A stretch of 64,000 nt of DNA from Bugula neritina (Eukaryota; Bryozoa; Gymnolaemata; Cheilostomatida; Bugulidae). The notes beneath the pieces are model-generated. The model saw only the letters and a list, made by a program, of their open reading frames with translations, was not told the DNA's origin and did no database searches. Positions 1-42,299 of this stretch are shown one piece after another. The stretch is from positions 33,025,773-33,089,772 of the forward strand of contig OZ037766.1 of the NCBI GenBank assembly GCA_964035545.1. Direction: 5' to 3'. How positions within the stretch are numbered: the stretch's first letter is position 1; each line of letters opens with the position of its first letter. The translations under genes were made by a program, and so were the position numbers.

Positions 1-275
1 GTAGATACTCTAATACCTCAGTGGTAATCTACAGATACTCTAATACCTCACTGGTAATCTGTATATACTCTAATACCTCAGTGGTAATCTGTAGATACTC
101 TAATACCTCAGTGGTAATCTGTAGATACTCTAATACCTCACTGGTAATCTGTATATACTCTAATACCTCAGTGGTAATCTGTAGATACTCTAATACCTCA
201 GTGGTAATCTGCAGATACTCTAATACTTCAGTGGTAATCTACAGATACTTTAATACCTCAGTGGTAATCTACAGA
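1..275. repeat. 30-bp minisatellite, about 9 copies
   Basis: The unit contains tactctaatacctcagtggt and repeats with few changes. It lies in the TMEM165 intron upstream of 410 and continues past the left edge of the window. Because 30 is a multiple of three it stays open in one frame, which is not evidence of coding. Confidence 0.95.
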
Positions 276-409
276 TGTTTATTCTCATAGACTGCTAAGC
301 ATTATAAACCTCTTGAAAAAATACATGACTGAATATCAGATTTATGATGAGGTATTCGGAGTCCATACTGTACACAGTGTAGGTTCACATGAATATTTTT
401 ATTCTTCAG

Positions 410-526
410 GGTGGAAGATGTCTCCCGATGAAGGCCAGGAAGAGTACGAAGAGACTCAGGCTGAGCTCAAGAAGTACGAAGATGATGTGAGTGTAAATAA
501 TGACCTTCACCTTTAGTAGTAGCAGC

Positions 527-569
<43 letters not shown>

Positions 570-1807
570 CTAGTAGTATAGTATGTATTAGTAGTAGTAG
601 TAGTAGCAGTAGTAGTAGTAGTAGTAGTGGTAGTAGTAGTAGTAGTAGTAGTAGCAGTACTAGTAGTATAGTATGTACTAGTAGTATAGTATGTATAGTA
701 TGTACTAGTAGTATAGTATGTACTAGTAGTATAGTATGTACTAGTAGTATAGTATGTACTAGTAGTATAGTATGTATAGTATATACGCAGCAACTACAAG
801 CCATGTCAGCGGTGACGCAGGACCCGGAGACTGGCATCGTAAAGACAGCAGACATGAGGTTCAAGTTACTTGTCTGCGTGTCTCCTCTGTTTATACAAGC
901 GGCGACCTTGAACTTTCTTGCCGAGTGGGGTGACAGGTCCCAAATAGCAGCTATAGTCCTGGCGGCTAGGGAGGTGAGTTCTAGATTATTCACACTTGTA
1001 TTAGTGTTACGTAACTTCCTCTTAGTCTGTCGGTAATCCTGCATTTGTCATCAGTATAGATACTATTGCAATTTGTTTTGTATGGCTACAGATAGTTTCT
1101 GGAAAAATATATTTGTATTGAGTTTCAATAAATATTTCACCAGATTCAGATAATTGAGTTTCTAAGTGTTGTCTCCTCTGGTTTACTGATCACAAGACTG
1201 TATGATCTGAACACCTCAGTTCTGCCATGGTAATGATGTACACGCGTATCTGTATTGTGTTGTAGAATCTAATAGGTGTAATAATAGGCGGACTTATAGG
1301 TCACTTCCTGTGTACTGGCTTAGCTGTTATCGCTGGACGGTGGGTGGCCCAGAGATTGTCAGTTCGAACAGGTTAGTCACTATTCACTCTGACTCACTAG
1401 TCACTCTGATTCACTATTCACTTTGACTCACTATTCACTCTGACTCACTAGTCACTCTGACTCACTATTCACTCTTACTCTTTGACTAACCGATTTTGAA
1501 TCTTTGGTTATTCGAAAACCCCAAACCTACTAATCTATGCCATTCATTCAGCTGATATGTTTCTAGTCGCCAGTGTTGATGTATAACTAATACTTTTATT
1601 TTTAATTGTTTCCTTTTCTCTTTTCTTTCTCTTTACTTTTGCAAGCTGGAACATCTTTAGTATAACGCAGTGTCAAACTAGTGAATAGCTACACTAAACT
1701 GTCCAGTCTGCATCTCAATGTTGTATTTTACAGTAACTATACTTGGCGGAGTCGTCTTCCTCTTATTTGCCGTGTCGGCATTCATCATAGACCCAACGGC
1801 TCCATGA
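410..1807 (+). CDS. TMEM165: TMEM165/GDT1-family transporter, C-terminal part (5' end outside window)
   Basis: Four exons: 410-486, 791-973 (or from 821, also in frame), 1266-1371 and 1734-1807, all with GT-AG borders and consistent phases. The first carries MSPDEGQEEYEETQAELKK, the cytosolic coiled loop of animal TMEM165. The second carries the family signature ExGD(K/R)(S/T) as EWGDRS, followed by IVLAARE. The third has GHFLCTGLAVIAGRWVAQ and the fourth VTILGGVVFLLFAVSAFII, giving the last membrane helices, and ends in TGA. UPF0016/GDT1 proteins are Golgi membrane proteins that exchange Mn2+/Ca2+ for H+ and support glycosylation. The first signature motif and N-terminal helices must lie upstream, since the exon at 410 starts inside a codon. 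Family assignment is secure; the exact start of exon two is not. Confidence 0.93.
514..780. repeat. TAG triplet array grading into a tagtatagtatgtac array
   Basis: About 150 bp of (TAG)n with scattered CAG/TGG variants changes into a 15-bp unit containing tagtatagtatgtac. It fills the intron between TMEM165 exons 410-486 and 791-973 and ends about 10 bp before the acceptor. Confidence 0.95.
1372..1485. repeat. TCACT-rich minisatellite starting at a TMEM165 splice donor
   Basis: Alternating actcactattcactctg and actcactagtcactctg units. The array begins with the donor of exon 1266-1371 (gttagtcact), so the first unit overlaps the 5' splice site. Confidence 0.9.
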
Positions 1808-1957
1808 TGATACTTAGACTGGGTGCTACTCTATAATACTGTTACATAGAAGATTCTAGTCTATTCTATTCTATTCTCTGAGTTGTGACATTCACTTGCC
1901 ACTCTATTCACAGGGAGTTGTATCCACTTATTGAGACACTTGTGTCAATGACTTTGA

Positions 1958-2155
1958 GCTACAATGTTGATGACACATAGCACTGTCTAGCACCTGCTCA
2001 TGTGTGCTACAATGTTGTTGACACATAGCACTGTCTAGCACCTGCTCATGTGTGCTACAATGTTGACACATAGCACTGTCTAGCACCTGCTCATGTGTGC
2101 TACAATGTTGACACATAGCACTGTCTAGCACCTGCTCATGTGCTTTATCTGCATA
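1958..2155. repeat. Four-copy minisatellite, about 48-57 bp, in the TMEM165 3' UTR
   Basis: Units share cacatagcactgtctagcac and cctgctcatgtg. The array starts about 150 bp after the TMEM165 stop and lies upstream of a candidate poly(A) signal, so it is probably transcribed. Confidence 0.92.
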
Positions 2156-2435
2156 GTGTTGCATCTGGTTGTGAACTCCCAGGTTTTTATCTCAAAATTC
2201 ATTTCACTGAATCTTATTTATTTGCAATTTACATTTTGTAATTGTCTCATCTCTCTGCAATTGATATTTTATGTAAAACTCAGATTCAGGTATTTTTGTA
2301 TAGACTTAAATTCTTAGGAAATGAGATTGTCTCCACATGGATAGCCGCTAGATTATCTATTCCTACCATACTCTAAAAACACATTCTAAACAATTTATTA
2401 ATTAAATGCAGTTATTTTAATATTTGATTTGTTAT

Positions 2436-2441
2436 AATAAA
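2436..2441 (+). terminator. Candidate poly(A) signal AATAAA for TMEM165
   Basis: AATAAA lies about 630 bp after the TMEM165 stop. The motif is common in AT-rich DNA, so the assignment rests on position only. Confidence 0.4.
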
Positions 2442-5240
2442 ATAATCTTTTATTGATGTTTAAAAGTGCATGATAGGAATGTGTTCAAATCTGGCAACAC
2501 TGTTCATGGAATACAGTATTGATTCTGTTTGTATAGCAATTGGCTCACCTTTTTACGAGTTATGTAAGATAATTTGTACTCATGTACTTGTTGAATATAC
2601 TAACAAAATATTGTGATCTACCATCTAAAAATACGTGCTACATCTTTGTCTTAGTGCACATGCAAATATTTATGGATATTGTATTATAATGTCTTGGAAG
2701 GTATACCAAAAAACTATTAGAGTTTGCATGATTAATGACGGATTATATAATAGTTGTATTTTGCTCCCAAAAATATTATATAAATTTAAAATAAAACTGG
2801 TGCAGCTGTGCACAGATATTATTTTCTTTCCGAAAATATTAATTTAAAATCAAGATAGTGTATGCAATAACATAAGATAGGTTGCATTAAGCTACCATCA
2901 CTATTACTACCACGCAGTACTAACAGTACTAAATTATGACTAGTACCATTTCTACTACTACTATTAGTAGTACCACTGCAACCATGGCTGCTACTACTAC
3001 TAGTATATACAATGCAGTTCCACACCGAAATAGCAACATAATTGGTATGCACAATAAATAATATAAATTCGATACATTATTATAATTTAGAAGGAAGATA
3101 GTTTTTGGAGTTGTGCTCTTTATTACTGTTTTGACTCTTGTATTTAGAAGACAGGAAAAGATGATCAAGGCCATTCATTTTCTCAGTTTTCTAAGTTTTT
3201 TAGGTTACACGACAACAAAGGTACCAGAATTGTACTCAGTATCTATTTAGTATTTACCAAGTTTTAATTTGCACGCGGAAGTCTTATAATATAATAAAAG
3301 AACAATGCCAAGCAGTTGGTCTGATTTATTTAACTCAACAACAGCATAAACTTAAACTGGAATTATAAAAAGCTGAAACTTCGTCTCCAAGTCCAGCAGA
3401 CGGAGTAGCAGGTCACGGGCAAGTGTTACACTTTGACTTACAGTCTTACAGTTATTGGTAATGTTAGTCATACTGATAGTGATACTGATCCTCATTAAAC
3501 TTATGATTAGTGATAGTTGTAGTTATTAATCGTAGTATTCGTCATTACTCATTGACATTAGGCTTAGCGTAACACTAACCAGTAACAGTAACACTAAGTC
3601 TAATGACTAACTGTGACTGTTGCACACTTTCATTTTGATTTTGACTTACTCTTAGTCTTACTCTTAGAGTTAGTAACCTTAGTCTTACAGTTACTCTTAC
3701 TCATTCCCAACTCTGTGACCTACTGAAAATGAAACTAGAACTAAAAGTCTTAGTCTGGGCTTAGCGTCTGGCTTATAAAACTGTGAGTCACACTGTGTCA
3801 CGCTCACTGTCATTGTGAGACTTATTTGGTTATTATCATTATGACAATCGCTTTATGATGAAGTAAAATTCTAGCTATGGCCCTCTGTCATGATAATTAT
3901 TTAAATTGTCATACAAATATAATTTGAACTTGATGAGCTTAAGCATCAAAATTTCTAACTCAGTAGTAGGAAGAGGTGAAGTTATCTCAGATTACTTCAG
4001 ACGAGGTAGAACTTTCTTGCAATATGGGTTCAGATCTGATGGGATGCCTCTATTTAGATACATTGTTTGGACAGGTTATATATTGCTAACAGCATAGTAC
4101 TGTTTAGACTTTAATTGGTAAAAAAGTATTATTTCACGAATTGATTGTATTAGTGTTCGAATTGATTTTATATCTTAGTTTAAAGTGAAATTGTTTTGAA
4201 CAATTATATCAGAAGCATAGTGTCAGAGTCAAAATGAGTCAATACAGGATGTTAACGATTTTTATGTAATTTTATATTGATTGTGAGTGATAACTTTGAT
4301 CTGTGCTTGACATCTAATATGCATTGTCTACTTAAGAACCTTATCTATGACTCATAATGATGTTCAATAATTTATAATACTAGATAATTTACTGGCTTTT
4401 GAGTAAATGTTTTTCGTACTTTAAATTTAACATCTCAATTAACTCCTAGTTTTTGGCAACAAATTGTATTGCTAGACACTATTTATCTGCCATTTTGATT
4501 TTATCTGCCATTTTGATTTTATCTGCCATTTAGATTATTTTAACTCAAGGACTAGCGTATATATATAATTCCCTCATAGCTTGGTGAAGTCACTGCACAC
4601 TTTGAAATATATGTTTCAATTTTACCTAATTGTACGGCAAAACTAACAGAAGATACTGAAAATTAAATGACAATAGCCTACTTTATAACATGCTGAAACC
4701 CTCCATATTTAAGGGAGCTTATCATACTAAAGCATGGAAATTTTACTGGTACTAAAAACAGGCTTTTCATTGTTGGCCTTCTAAAAAGTATGTCACGGCA
4801 GCTTCCAACTAATTAAGTGTGTTTATAATGACTCCAAATATTGTACCTCCATCTTCTTTCTGGTTGTGCTAGCCTGCAATGTTCTTACTTGATTATTAGT
4901 CATATTAATACATTCTATTCTATTAATCAAACTAATTGCATCTCCAAATTACAAGCTTATAAAATAATGTCTTCTCGATATTCTATTCTTTCTTATCTTC
5001 AGCAATAAAGAATTCTTAAAAATAGAAAATTATTCCTTTTCCCACATATTTATTATCATAAACACAAACCTCACAGGGGATCATGCCAATTGTAGGTTAA
5101 CTGAAATACATATGTTCTATAGCACTGTGCTATTATGTAAACTGCTATTTTATCATATTATATTGTATTTTAAGGTATTATATTGTATCTTAAGGTATTA
5201 TATTGTATCTTAAGGTATTATATTGTATTTTCTCTTGCAG
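2442..5240. other. Intergenic, AT-rich, no gene recognised
   Basis: No coding exon could be supported on either strand. It contains short TTA/CTT-rich stretches near 3430-3720 and a small three-copy repeat of atctgccattttgat at 4490-4535. A four-copy 24-bp AT repeat (gtattatattgtatcttaag) at 5158-5231 runs up to a ctcttgcag acceptor that probably opens the 5' UTR exon of the MAP4K gene (from 5241). A TATATATA at about 4558 could belong to that promoter, but nothing proves it. Confidence 0.5.
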
Positions 5241-5304
5241 TTATTAGTCTCAACTAAATACAGACTTTCTGATCTGCAGCTCATCTGTCTACTGAGTTGT
5301 GAAT

Positions 5305-36299
<30,995 letters not shown>

Positions 36300-36314
<15 letters not shown>

Positions 36315-36621
36315 GCGTGTCTCACCAACTGGTAGGCGTGTCCCACCAACTTGTAGGCGTGTCCCACCAACTGGTAGGCGTGTCTCACCAACTGGTAGGT
36401 GTGTCTCACCAACTGGTAGGTGTGTCTCACCAACTGGTAGGCGTGTCTCACCGACTGGTAGGCGTGTCTCACCAACTGGTAGGCGTGTCTCACCAACTGG
36501 TAGGCGTGTCTCACCAACTGGTAGGTGTGTCTCACCAACTGGTAGGCGTGTCTCACCGACTGGTAGGCGTGTCTCACCAACTGGTAGGCGTGTCTCACCA
36601 ACTGGTAGGCGTGTCTCACCA
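36300..36621. repeat. 21-bp minisatellite, about 15 copies, seeded on the MAP4K stop codon
   Basis: The unit is caccaactggtaggcgtgtc plus t. The first copy is the coding end of the gene (ACC AAC TGG TAG). Period 21 keeps TNW-TAG in the same frame in every unit. The repeats lie in the 3' UTR. Confidence 0.96.
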
Positions 36622-37248
36622 CGACCTCCTGCCATGACAGCGTGTCTCACTCAGCTGCGGTTCTCATCTCTCATTTCGTTTTTCTTTTCCCAGCTATCTT
36701 GTTGAGTGACGTCACCAGTTAGTGTTGTCATAGTTACGGCATATCAACACTCAGATGAAGTGGCCTTTTTATAAACTTTTAAATATTTTATGAATTCTTA
36801 ATTGTAGCAGATTTTTCTTATTTGAATATTCAATTAAGAAATTTTTCATTCATCTTTACAACTCTTTAGTTGCACTAATTTAATTAGTAAAATATGAAAA
36901 TATTTTCAAGTGTTGGTGTAATATTTGGCGTGGTTTTAATATGTTGGTGAAGATATCATAGTGAGCTCTTTATAGTGTATATATTATACAGCTAGACTTC
37001 ATTGTCTGGCAAGTCACGCTGAATGGTGCTTCCACTAGTTTTTGTTTTATTAGAGTTTGTTGTGTAGCAGGGCACTTGGTGGTGTTTATTGATATACTAT
37101 ATTATGTGTTTGTTTTACACACTACACTATTTAACTTGGAATAATATTATCAATTTTATTATAGTCATATTTTCTATTATTTTCTAAATACATTTTTATT
37201 GTAATTTTATTAACTGTGCAGCTTCATTACTTTCACAGCTTAAAAGAA

Positions 37249-37254
37249 AATAAA
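37249..37254 (+). terminator. Candidate poly(A) signal AATAAA for the MAP4K gene
   Basis: About 935 bp after the stop, in AT-rich sequence; placement is by position only. Confidence 0.35.
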
Positions 37255-37261
37255 TTCTGCC

Positions 37262-37532
37262 ACTGGCGTATTACAATAACTACTGGTATATATTACAATA
37301 ACTACTGGCATATTACAATAACTACTGGCATATTACAATAACTACTGGCGTATTACAATAACTACTGTTGTATTACAATAACTACTGGCGTATTACAATA
37401 ACTACTGGCGTATTACAATAACCACTGGCGTATTACAATAACCACTGGTATATATTACAATAACTACTGGTATATATTACAATAACTACTGGTATATTAC
37501 AATAGCCACTGTTGTATTACAATAGATACTGA
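37262..37532. repeat. 20-22-bp minisatellite, about 13 copies
   Basis: The unit contains tattacaataactactggc. It lies between the convergent MAP4K and collagen A genes. Confidence 0.94.
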
Positions 37533-38590
37533 GGTTTACCCTCGTATAAATACCCTACTAGTACCCTCATATAAATCCCATAGAGTTGCTGCTCATTATT
37601 CACTATGTACCCTTGCTGGAAGTAAAAGGTAGACTTTGTATAATTCATTTCTCTGAAATTAGTATTCCTGAAATAAACTAATATACCTATGTATGTATGT
37701 ATACTATTGCATCATTTACTATAAAGAAGAGACAACTCTTATATTACTCATAAACTTCTACGCTAAAGAAATTGGGAAATCATTAATAAAATAATACCAC
37801 ATACCAAGAAGACTTGCAAAGCTTGCTTGAGGCACGCAGCTGGTAGTTTTATGCGTAGAGAAGCAGGCAAGAAGCCATAAACCAACAAATTTGAGATTAT
37901 ATTCACTTTGATTATCAGGAGTTGTCTACCCTTTTGGCATTAACTCATTACGTTGAAGCTTCACCTTTAGGTTGACATTCAGCTGTACATTTTCCGCTTA
38001 TTTCTAATAGCTTATTTTTATAAGACTGCTTTTACAAATAATAGTTATGCATAATGACTACTAATTTACTTATGTTTTTCTTTTAACTTGAACAAAGTTT
38101 GTAGGAAAGATGACTCCTTTTCTTGCAGATCATTAACTCGCACGGTAGGGTACCTACATTTTACAATATTATTGTAGTTGATTGTGCATTCAGGTAAGTG
38201 GAGAGTAAGTGGAGGGTAAGTAAGGGGGTGCAGGTAAGTACACTACAATACTAGCTTTGATTAGTCATGTGTAACTACAAGCTGAATGCTAAATATAGAT
38301 GGTAGAAGATAACTCTTATACAGGTTTGGAAAGCTTTTGAAATTATGAACCATTAGGAATTAGTAATCAACAATGAGCTGTTGTATTTCAGATTTTACCT
38401 GCAGTATGTAAAATATTGTAGGACATGGTGATAAGTTTTGTAAATAAAATATATTTTTCACCAATTATGTTTCAACACAAAACATTCCCAAATAAATGTA
38501 ATATATTAATTTCTTTTGTATAAAACTTGATACAATGTATTGTAGCATATAGAGTTAGATCTGGGTATGTTGTTAGATCCTCTTCCATGT
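37533..38590. other. Convergent intergenic region, no gene seen
   Basis: AT-rich unique sequence between the 3' ends of the MAP4K (+) and collagen A (-). A TTTATT at 38592-38597 reads AATAAA on the minus strand, about 60 bp past the collagen A stop, and may be its poly(A) signal. Confidence 0.5.
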
Positions 38591-38591
38591 C

Positions 38592-38597
38592 TTTATT
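38592..38597 (-). terminator. Candidate poly(A) signal for collagen A
   Basis: AATAAA on the minus strand, about 58 bp downstream of the collagen A TAG. Confidence 0.4.
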
Positions 38598-38654
38598 ATA
38601 TCACTCTTGTTCAGAGTATTTCTAATCAACTGTAGGATAGATTCATTCTACTGT

Positions 38655-41189
38655 CTAGTAGATAATAGGCTTTTTTATCCCCTTGCCATCCTTCCCTGGG
38701 TGTCCCTAAAATAAAATATAAACTAAAAATAGCAGTTGGAGAAAAAACTCTTTGACATCATTTGATACAATAAAAGTCACAGCATATTAAGATTCACTAC
38801 AGCGAAATACTTTAATCAATACTCTCTAATCAATACTCTCTAATCAATATTCTCTAATCAATACTCTCTAATTAATATTTTCTAATCAATACTTTATAAG
38901 GCTTTAGAGTTTAGACTTTAATTTCATGATCTATCGTGTAGCCAATATGTTTACCTTGTCTCCTTTCATGCCTTTTGGTCCTGGTTTGCCATCTTTTCCA
39001 TCTTTACCATCTTTTCCGGGATGCCCTTTAGCACCTGGCTTTCCATCTTTACCATCTACACCATCATCTCCATCTTTGCCTGGAGCTCCAGTTGCTCCCT
39101 TCATACCTTTAGGTCCAGTTTCACCCTTGACACCCATTTTCCCCTTGCTACCTGGTGCACCAGTATCTCCTTTCATTCCAGTTTCTCCATCTTTGCCATC
39201 TTTTCCATCTTTACCATCTTTACCATTAGCTCCAGTAGCACCAACAGGGCCTGGAGCACCTGTATCTCCTTTCGTTCCAGGTTTACCAGTTTGCCCCTTA
39301 GCACCAGTTGCCCCCTTCATTCCGGTTTCACCATCTTTACCATCTGCGCCATCTTTACCTGGTGCTCCAGTTTTTCCTTTCATGCCTTTTTCTCCAGGGG
39401 CACCTTTTTCTCCATCTTTACCATCTTTTCCAGGGGCTCCTGTATTTCCTTTCATTCCAGTTTCTCCTTGCTCACCCATCTTACCAGTCATTCCTGGTGC
39501 TCCAGTATCTCCTTTCTCTCCTGGTGATCCTGTTGCTCCATCAACTCCATCTTTACCGTCTTTGCCTGGAGCCCCAGTCTTTCCCTTCATTCCTGGTGCT
39601 CCAGTTTCTCCATCGGCTCCATCTTTTCCATCTTTACCTGGTGCTCCAGTTTTTCCTTTCATGCCTGTAGCGCCAGTATCACCTTTCATTCCAGTTTCTC
39701 CTGGAGCTCCCGTATTGCCCTTCATGCCTGTAGCACCAGTATTTCCTTGTGATCCAGTTTCTCCCATAGGCCCGGTTGCACCAACTTTACCCTTCATGCC
39801 ATCATTTCCATCAGATCCTGGTTTGCCAGTAGCTCCAGTTGCTCCGGTTTTTCCTGTGCTACCCATTTTTCCTTTGACACCAGTTGCACCTACACCTCCT
39901 GGTGTACCGTCAACTCCATTTTTTCCTGGTTCTCCCTTTTCACCCTTCATGCCTTGTGGACCTTGCTTGCCTTTGCTTCCTGGTTTACCATCCTTGCCGT
40001 CTTTACCATCTTTACCAGGGTGACCCTTGAGTCCAGCTTTGCCGGGTGGTCCAGTCTTACCAGTATCTCCCTGACAATAAAAATATGGTATTCCTTCAAA
40101 TGATTTAATCTCTTTTGAAAATTAATAGCAATAACTTAGATCAATGCAGTTAGTAAAATGAGACGCTTCTGTCAGCCTACCTTTGGTCCTGGAGGTCCAA
40201 CTGGACATTGGCATTTCTTCACGGGCTTGTAGCTTCTCTTTTCTCTCTAATAACAGAAAGCATTTTAACAATTAAGTGCACAGCTGATAATCTTTTAATA
40301 TTATTTGATGACACACTGGCAAAGCTTGCTATACTACTGGAATTCCCTATACAAAACTAACTACCTGCAGTACATCTGCAGATGTACTGCAGATGTACTG
40401 CAAATTGTACTGCAGATGTACTGCAGATGTACTGCAGATGTACTGCAGATGTACTGCAAATTGTACTGCAGATGTACTGCAGATGTACTGCAGATGTACT
40501 GCAGATGTACTGCAGATGTACTGCAGATGTACTGCAGATGTACTGCAGATGTACTGCAGATTGTATTGCAGATTGTATTGCAGATAGCTACTATATTACC
40601 TACCAGCTGGGCATCTGAGCTGTCGCTAGATAATCTGGCTAGACTCACTTTCAGCTCACCAATTTCCTGGCTTTCCTGAAAGTATATTATTCAGCCGTAT
40701 AGTTGATTGATCAAACAGATGTCACCCAAACCTGATCACTGTGCAGGTTCCTTTACACTTTAGCCTTCAGATTTACAATACACTAAGATAATAGTATATA
40801 AGTATGTTGATATTTTATTGCTCTCTAATGATTTTAATAAAGCCATATATTTGTGCCTAAATGTATAACTAAACTTTCAAATCATATACAAAAAAATTGA
40901 ATGACAATATTACTAAAATATATGAGTTCAATGATGAAGTTTATTAACTTAGAATACAAAAGTTTAACGAGTGAGAGAATCTTCTTATAGTGAGCTACAG
41001 TTCCTGCTAGATGGTATCACTATGTTATGTTAAACTCACCTGGTCAACTCTTTGGTAGATGTAGTTGTAGACGGCCACATTGGCTATGATACTACCTACA
41101 AGGAGGATAGCTAGTAGCCCAGTCGTGTAGCCATAGATCTTTAGTTTAGCTTTGTTAGCAGCCCCCAAGTTGTGGTCTGAACTTTCCAT
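38655..41189 (-). CDS. Type II transmembrane collagen A
   Basis: Five coding exons on the minus strand: 41189-41040, 40675-40604, 40246-40181, 40070-38955 and 38705-38655, all phase 0, about 484 residues. Order: cytosolic 20 residues, one membrane segment (about 22-41, GLLAILLVGSIIANVAV), extracellular stem, furin-type site REKR (75-78), C-x-C motif CQC (86-88), then 129 uninterrupted Gly-X-Y triplets (91-477), then a short tail ending PIIY. The helix is low in Pro and rich in Lys/Asp (GKDG, GMKG, GATG). No signal peptide precedes the anchor, so it should insert N-in/C-out. If the RxKR site is cut, the collagen is released to the matrix. Same exon plan as collagen B. An acceptor (cttttag) touches the ATG, so there is a separate 5' UTR exon. 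Confidence 0.93.
38808..38895. repeat. 15-bp AT-rich repeat, about 6 copies
   Basis: The unit is actctctaatcaata, in the last intron of collagen A. Confidence 0.9.
40369..40592. repeat. 12-bp TGTACTGCAGA array, about 18 copies
   Basis: The unit is gatgtactgcag. On the collagen A coding (minus) strand it reads tctgcagtacat, repeating a ctgcag acceptor-like motif. It lies between collagen A exons 2 and 3, ending about 12 bp from the exon 2 donor. Confidence 0.95.
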
Positions 41190-41246
41190 CTAAAAGTTCA
41201 ACAGAAGTGTTAAAATTACTGCTAAAATATTTAATACATTATCACT

Positions 41247-41405
41247 ACTCTTACAGCTATGGTAATTGGTGCAACACTACTCTTACAGCTATGGTAATTG
41301 GTGCAACACTACTCTTACAGCTATGGTAATTGGTGCAACACTACTCTTACAGCTATGGTAATTGGTGCAACACTACTCTTACAGCTATGGTAATTGGTGC
41401 AACAG
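41247..41405. repeat. 32-bp minisatellite, 5 nearly identical copies
   Basis: The unit contains cactactcttacagctatg and gtaattggtgcaa. It lies in the collagen A 5' UTR intron. ATTGG on the plus strand gives CCAAT on the gene's strand in each unit. Confidence 0.95.
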
Positions 41406-41487
41406 TTTAAAAGACCCTTTTAAAAGCAATCAATCAGAAAACGAACAAGTAAGAAATTATGAAAGAGAAGTTTCTTATGCAGGTTAC

Positions 41488-41565
41488 CTTGATATGTAAA
41501 ATGAAACGAGCTGGTGCCCTGGTAGATCTGAGTCAACTGAGTTCTGGAGAGACTGAAGCTGATCT
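41488..41565 (-). other. Predicted 5' UTR exon of collagen A
   Basis: On the minus strand a donor (atcaag then gtaacc) ends at 41488; the start near 41565 is set about 30 nt after the TATA box. It would splice to the acceptor next to the ATG. Confidence 0.5.
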
Positions 41566-41590
41566 GAACACCATCTCTTCTCCCACCTGT

Positions 41591-41598
41591 ATTTATAC
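41591..41598 (-). promoter_or_regulatory. TATA box of collagen A (GTATAAAT)
   Basis: gtataaat on the minus strand, about 100 bp upstream of the 5' UTR donor. The same element and spacing class is found at collagens B and C. Confidence 0.55.
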
Positions 41599-41599
41599 A

Positions 41600-42258
41600 C
41601 TTTGCAGACATTATTTAGTCATTTGTCACCATCTTCCAGTTCCTGCATATCTAGTACCATTTCTGTGTTGGTCAATCACACACATGGCTGCTTTAATAAC
41701 GCCAATCCTTTCCGTATTATTCACTTTTTTGCTGCAAATTCTTAATTTCTTAAACTTTATGGTCTGGTGATAAATGCATAACACTTTGCACACCAATGTA
41801 CATGTTATAGTAATAGTTCAGGTTATTGTTTGTCAGCCCTAATAAATAATAAAAATCCCACAATAGCAGGTGAACAATTTTTAGAAAGGGATGTTGGATG
41901 TTTTGTATTGAATATGAAAGAGTTAAGAGTTAACTAACTTCTCAACAACTTGCAGCTACCTGCAGACACTAGAAGAACTTCTAGATAAGATAAACTTAGC
42001 TATAGCCTGGAGGTGTAAAGCTAAGCAGTGAACTAATTTCATGTTGCTGTTGCAATTGCATCTGCTCATATGATTGTTTATTCTAAATTATAAAACATCA
42101 TTTTCAAAGTTGGTGTTTAGTGACGCATACAATTGTTGATATATATTTATAGCATAGCATAGTATTTACCAAATATGTGGATTTTCATACAAATAGTAGT
42201 CCGTGTTATATTAAATTATATTTTTAAGCTGTAATGTATGTTTAATGGCTTCAATTAC

Positions 42259-42299
<41 letters not shown>

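Noticed and set aside
39021-39527. Plus-strand open frames over collagen A and minus-strand frames over B and C
   Set aside because: Gly-X-Y repeats are stop-free in several frames; only the frames with Gly at every third position and matched splice sites are genes.
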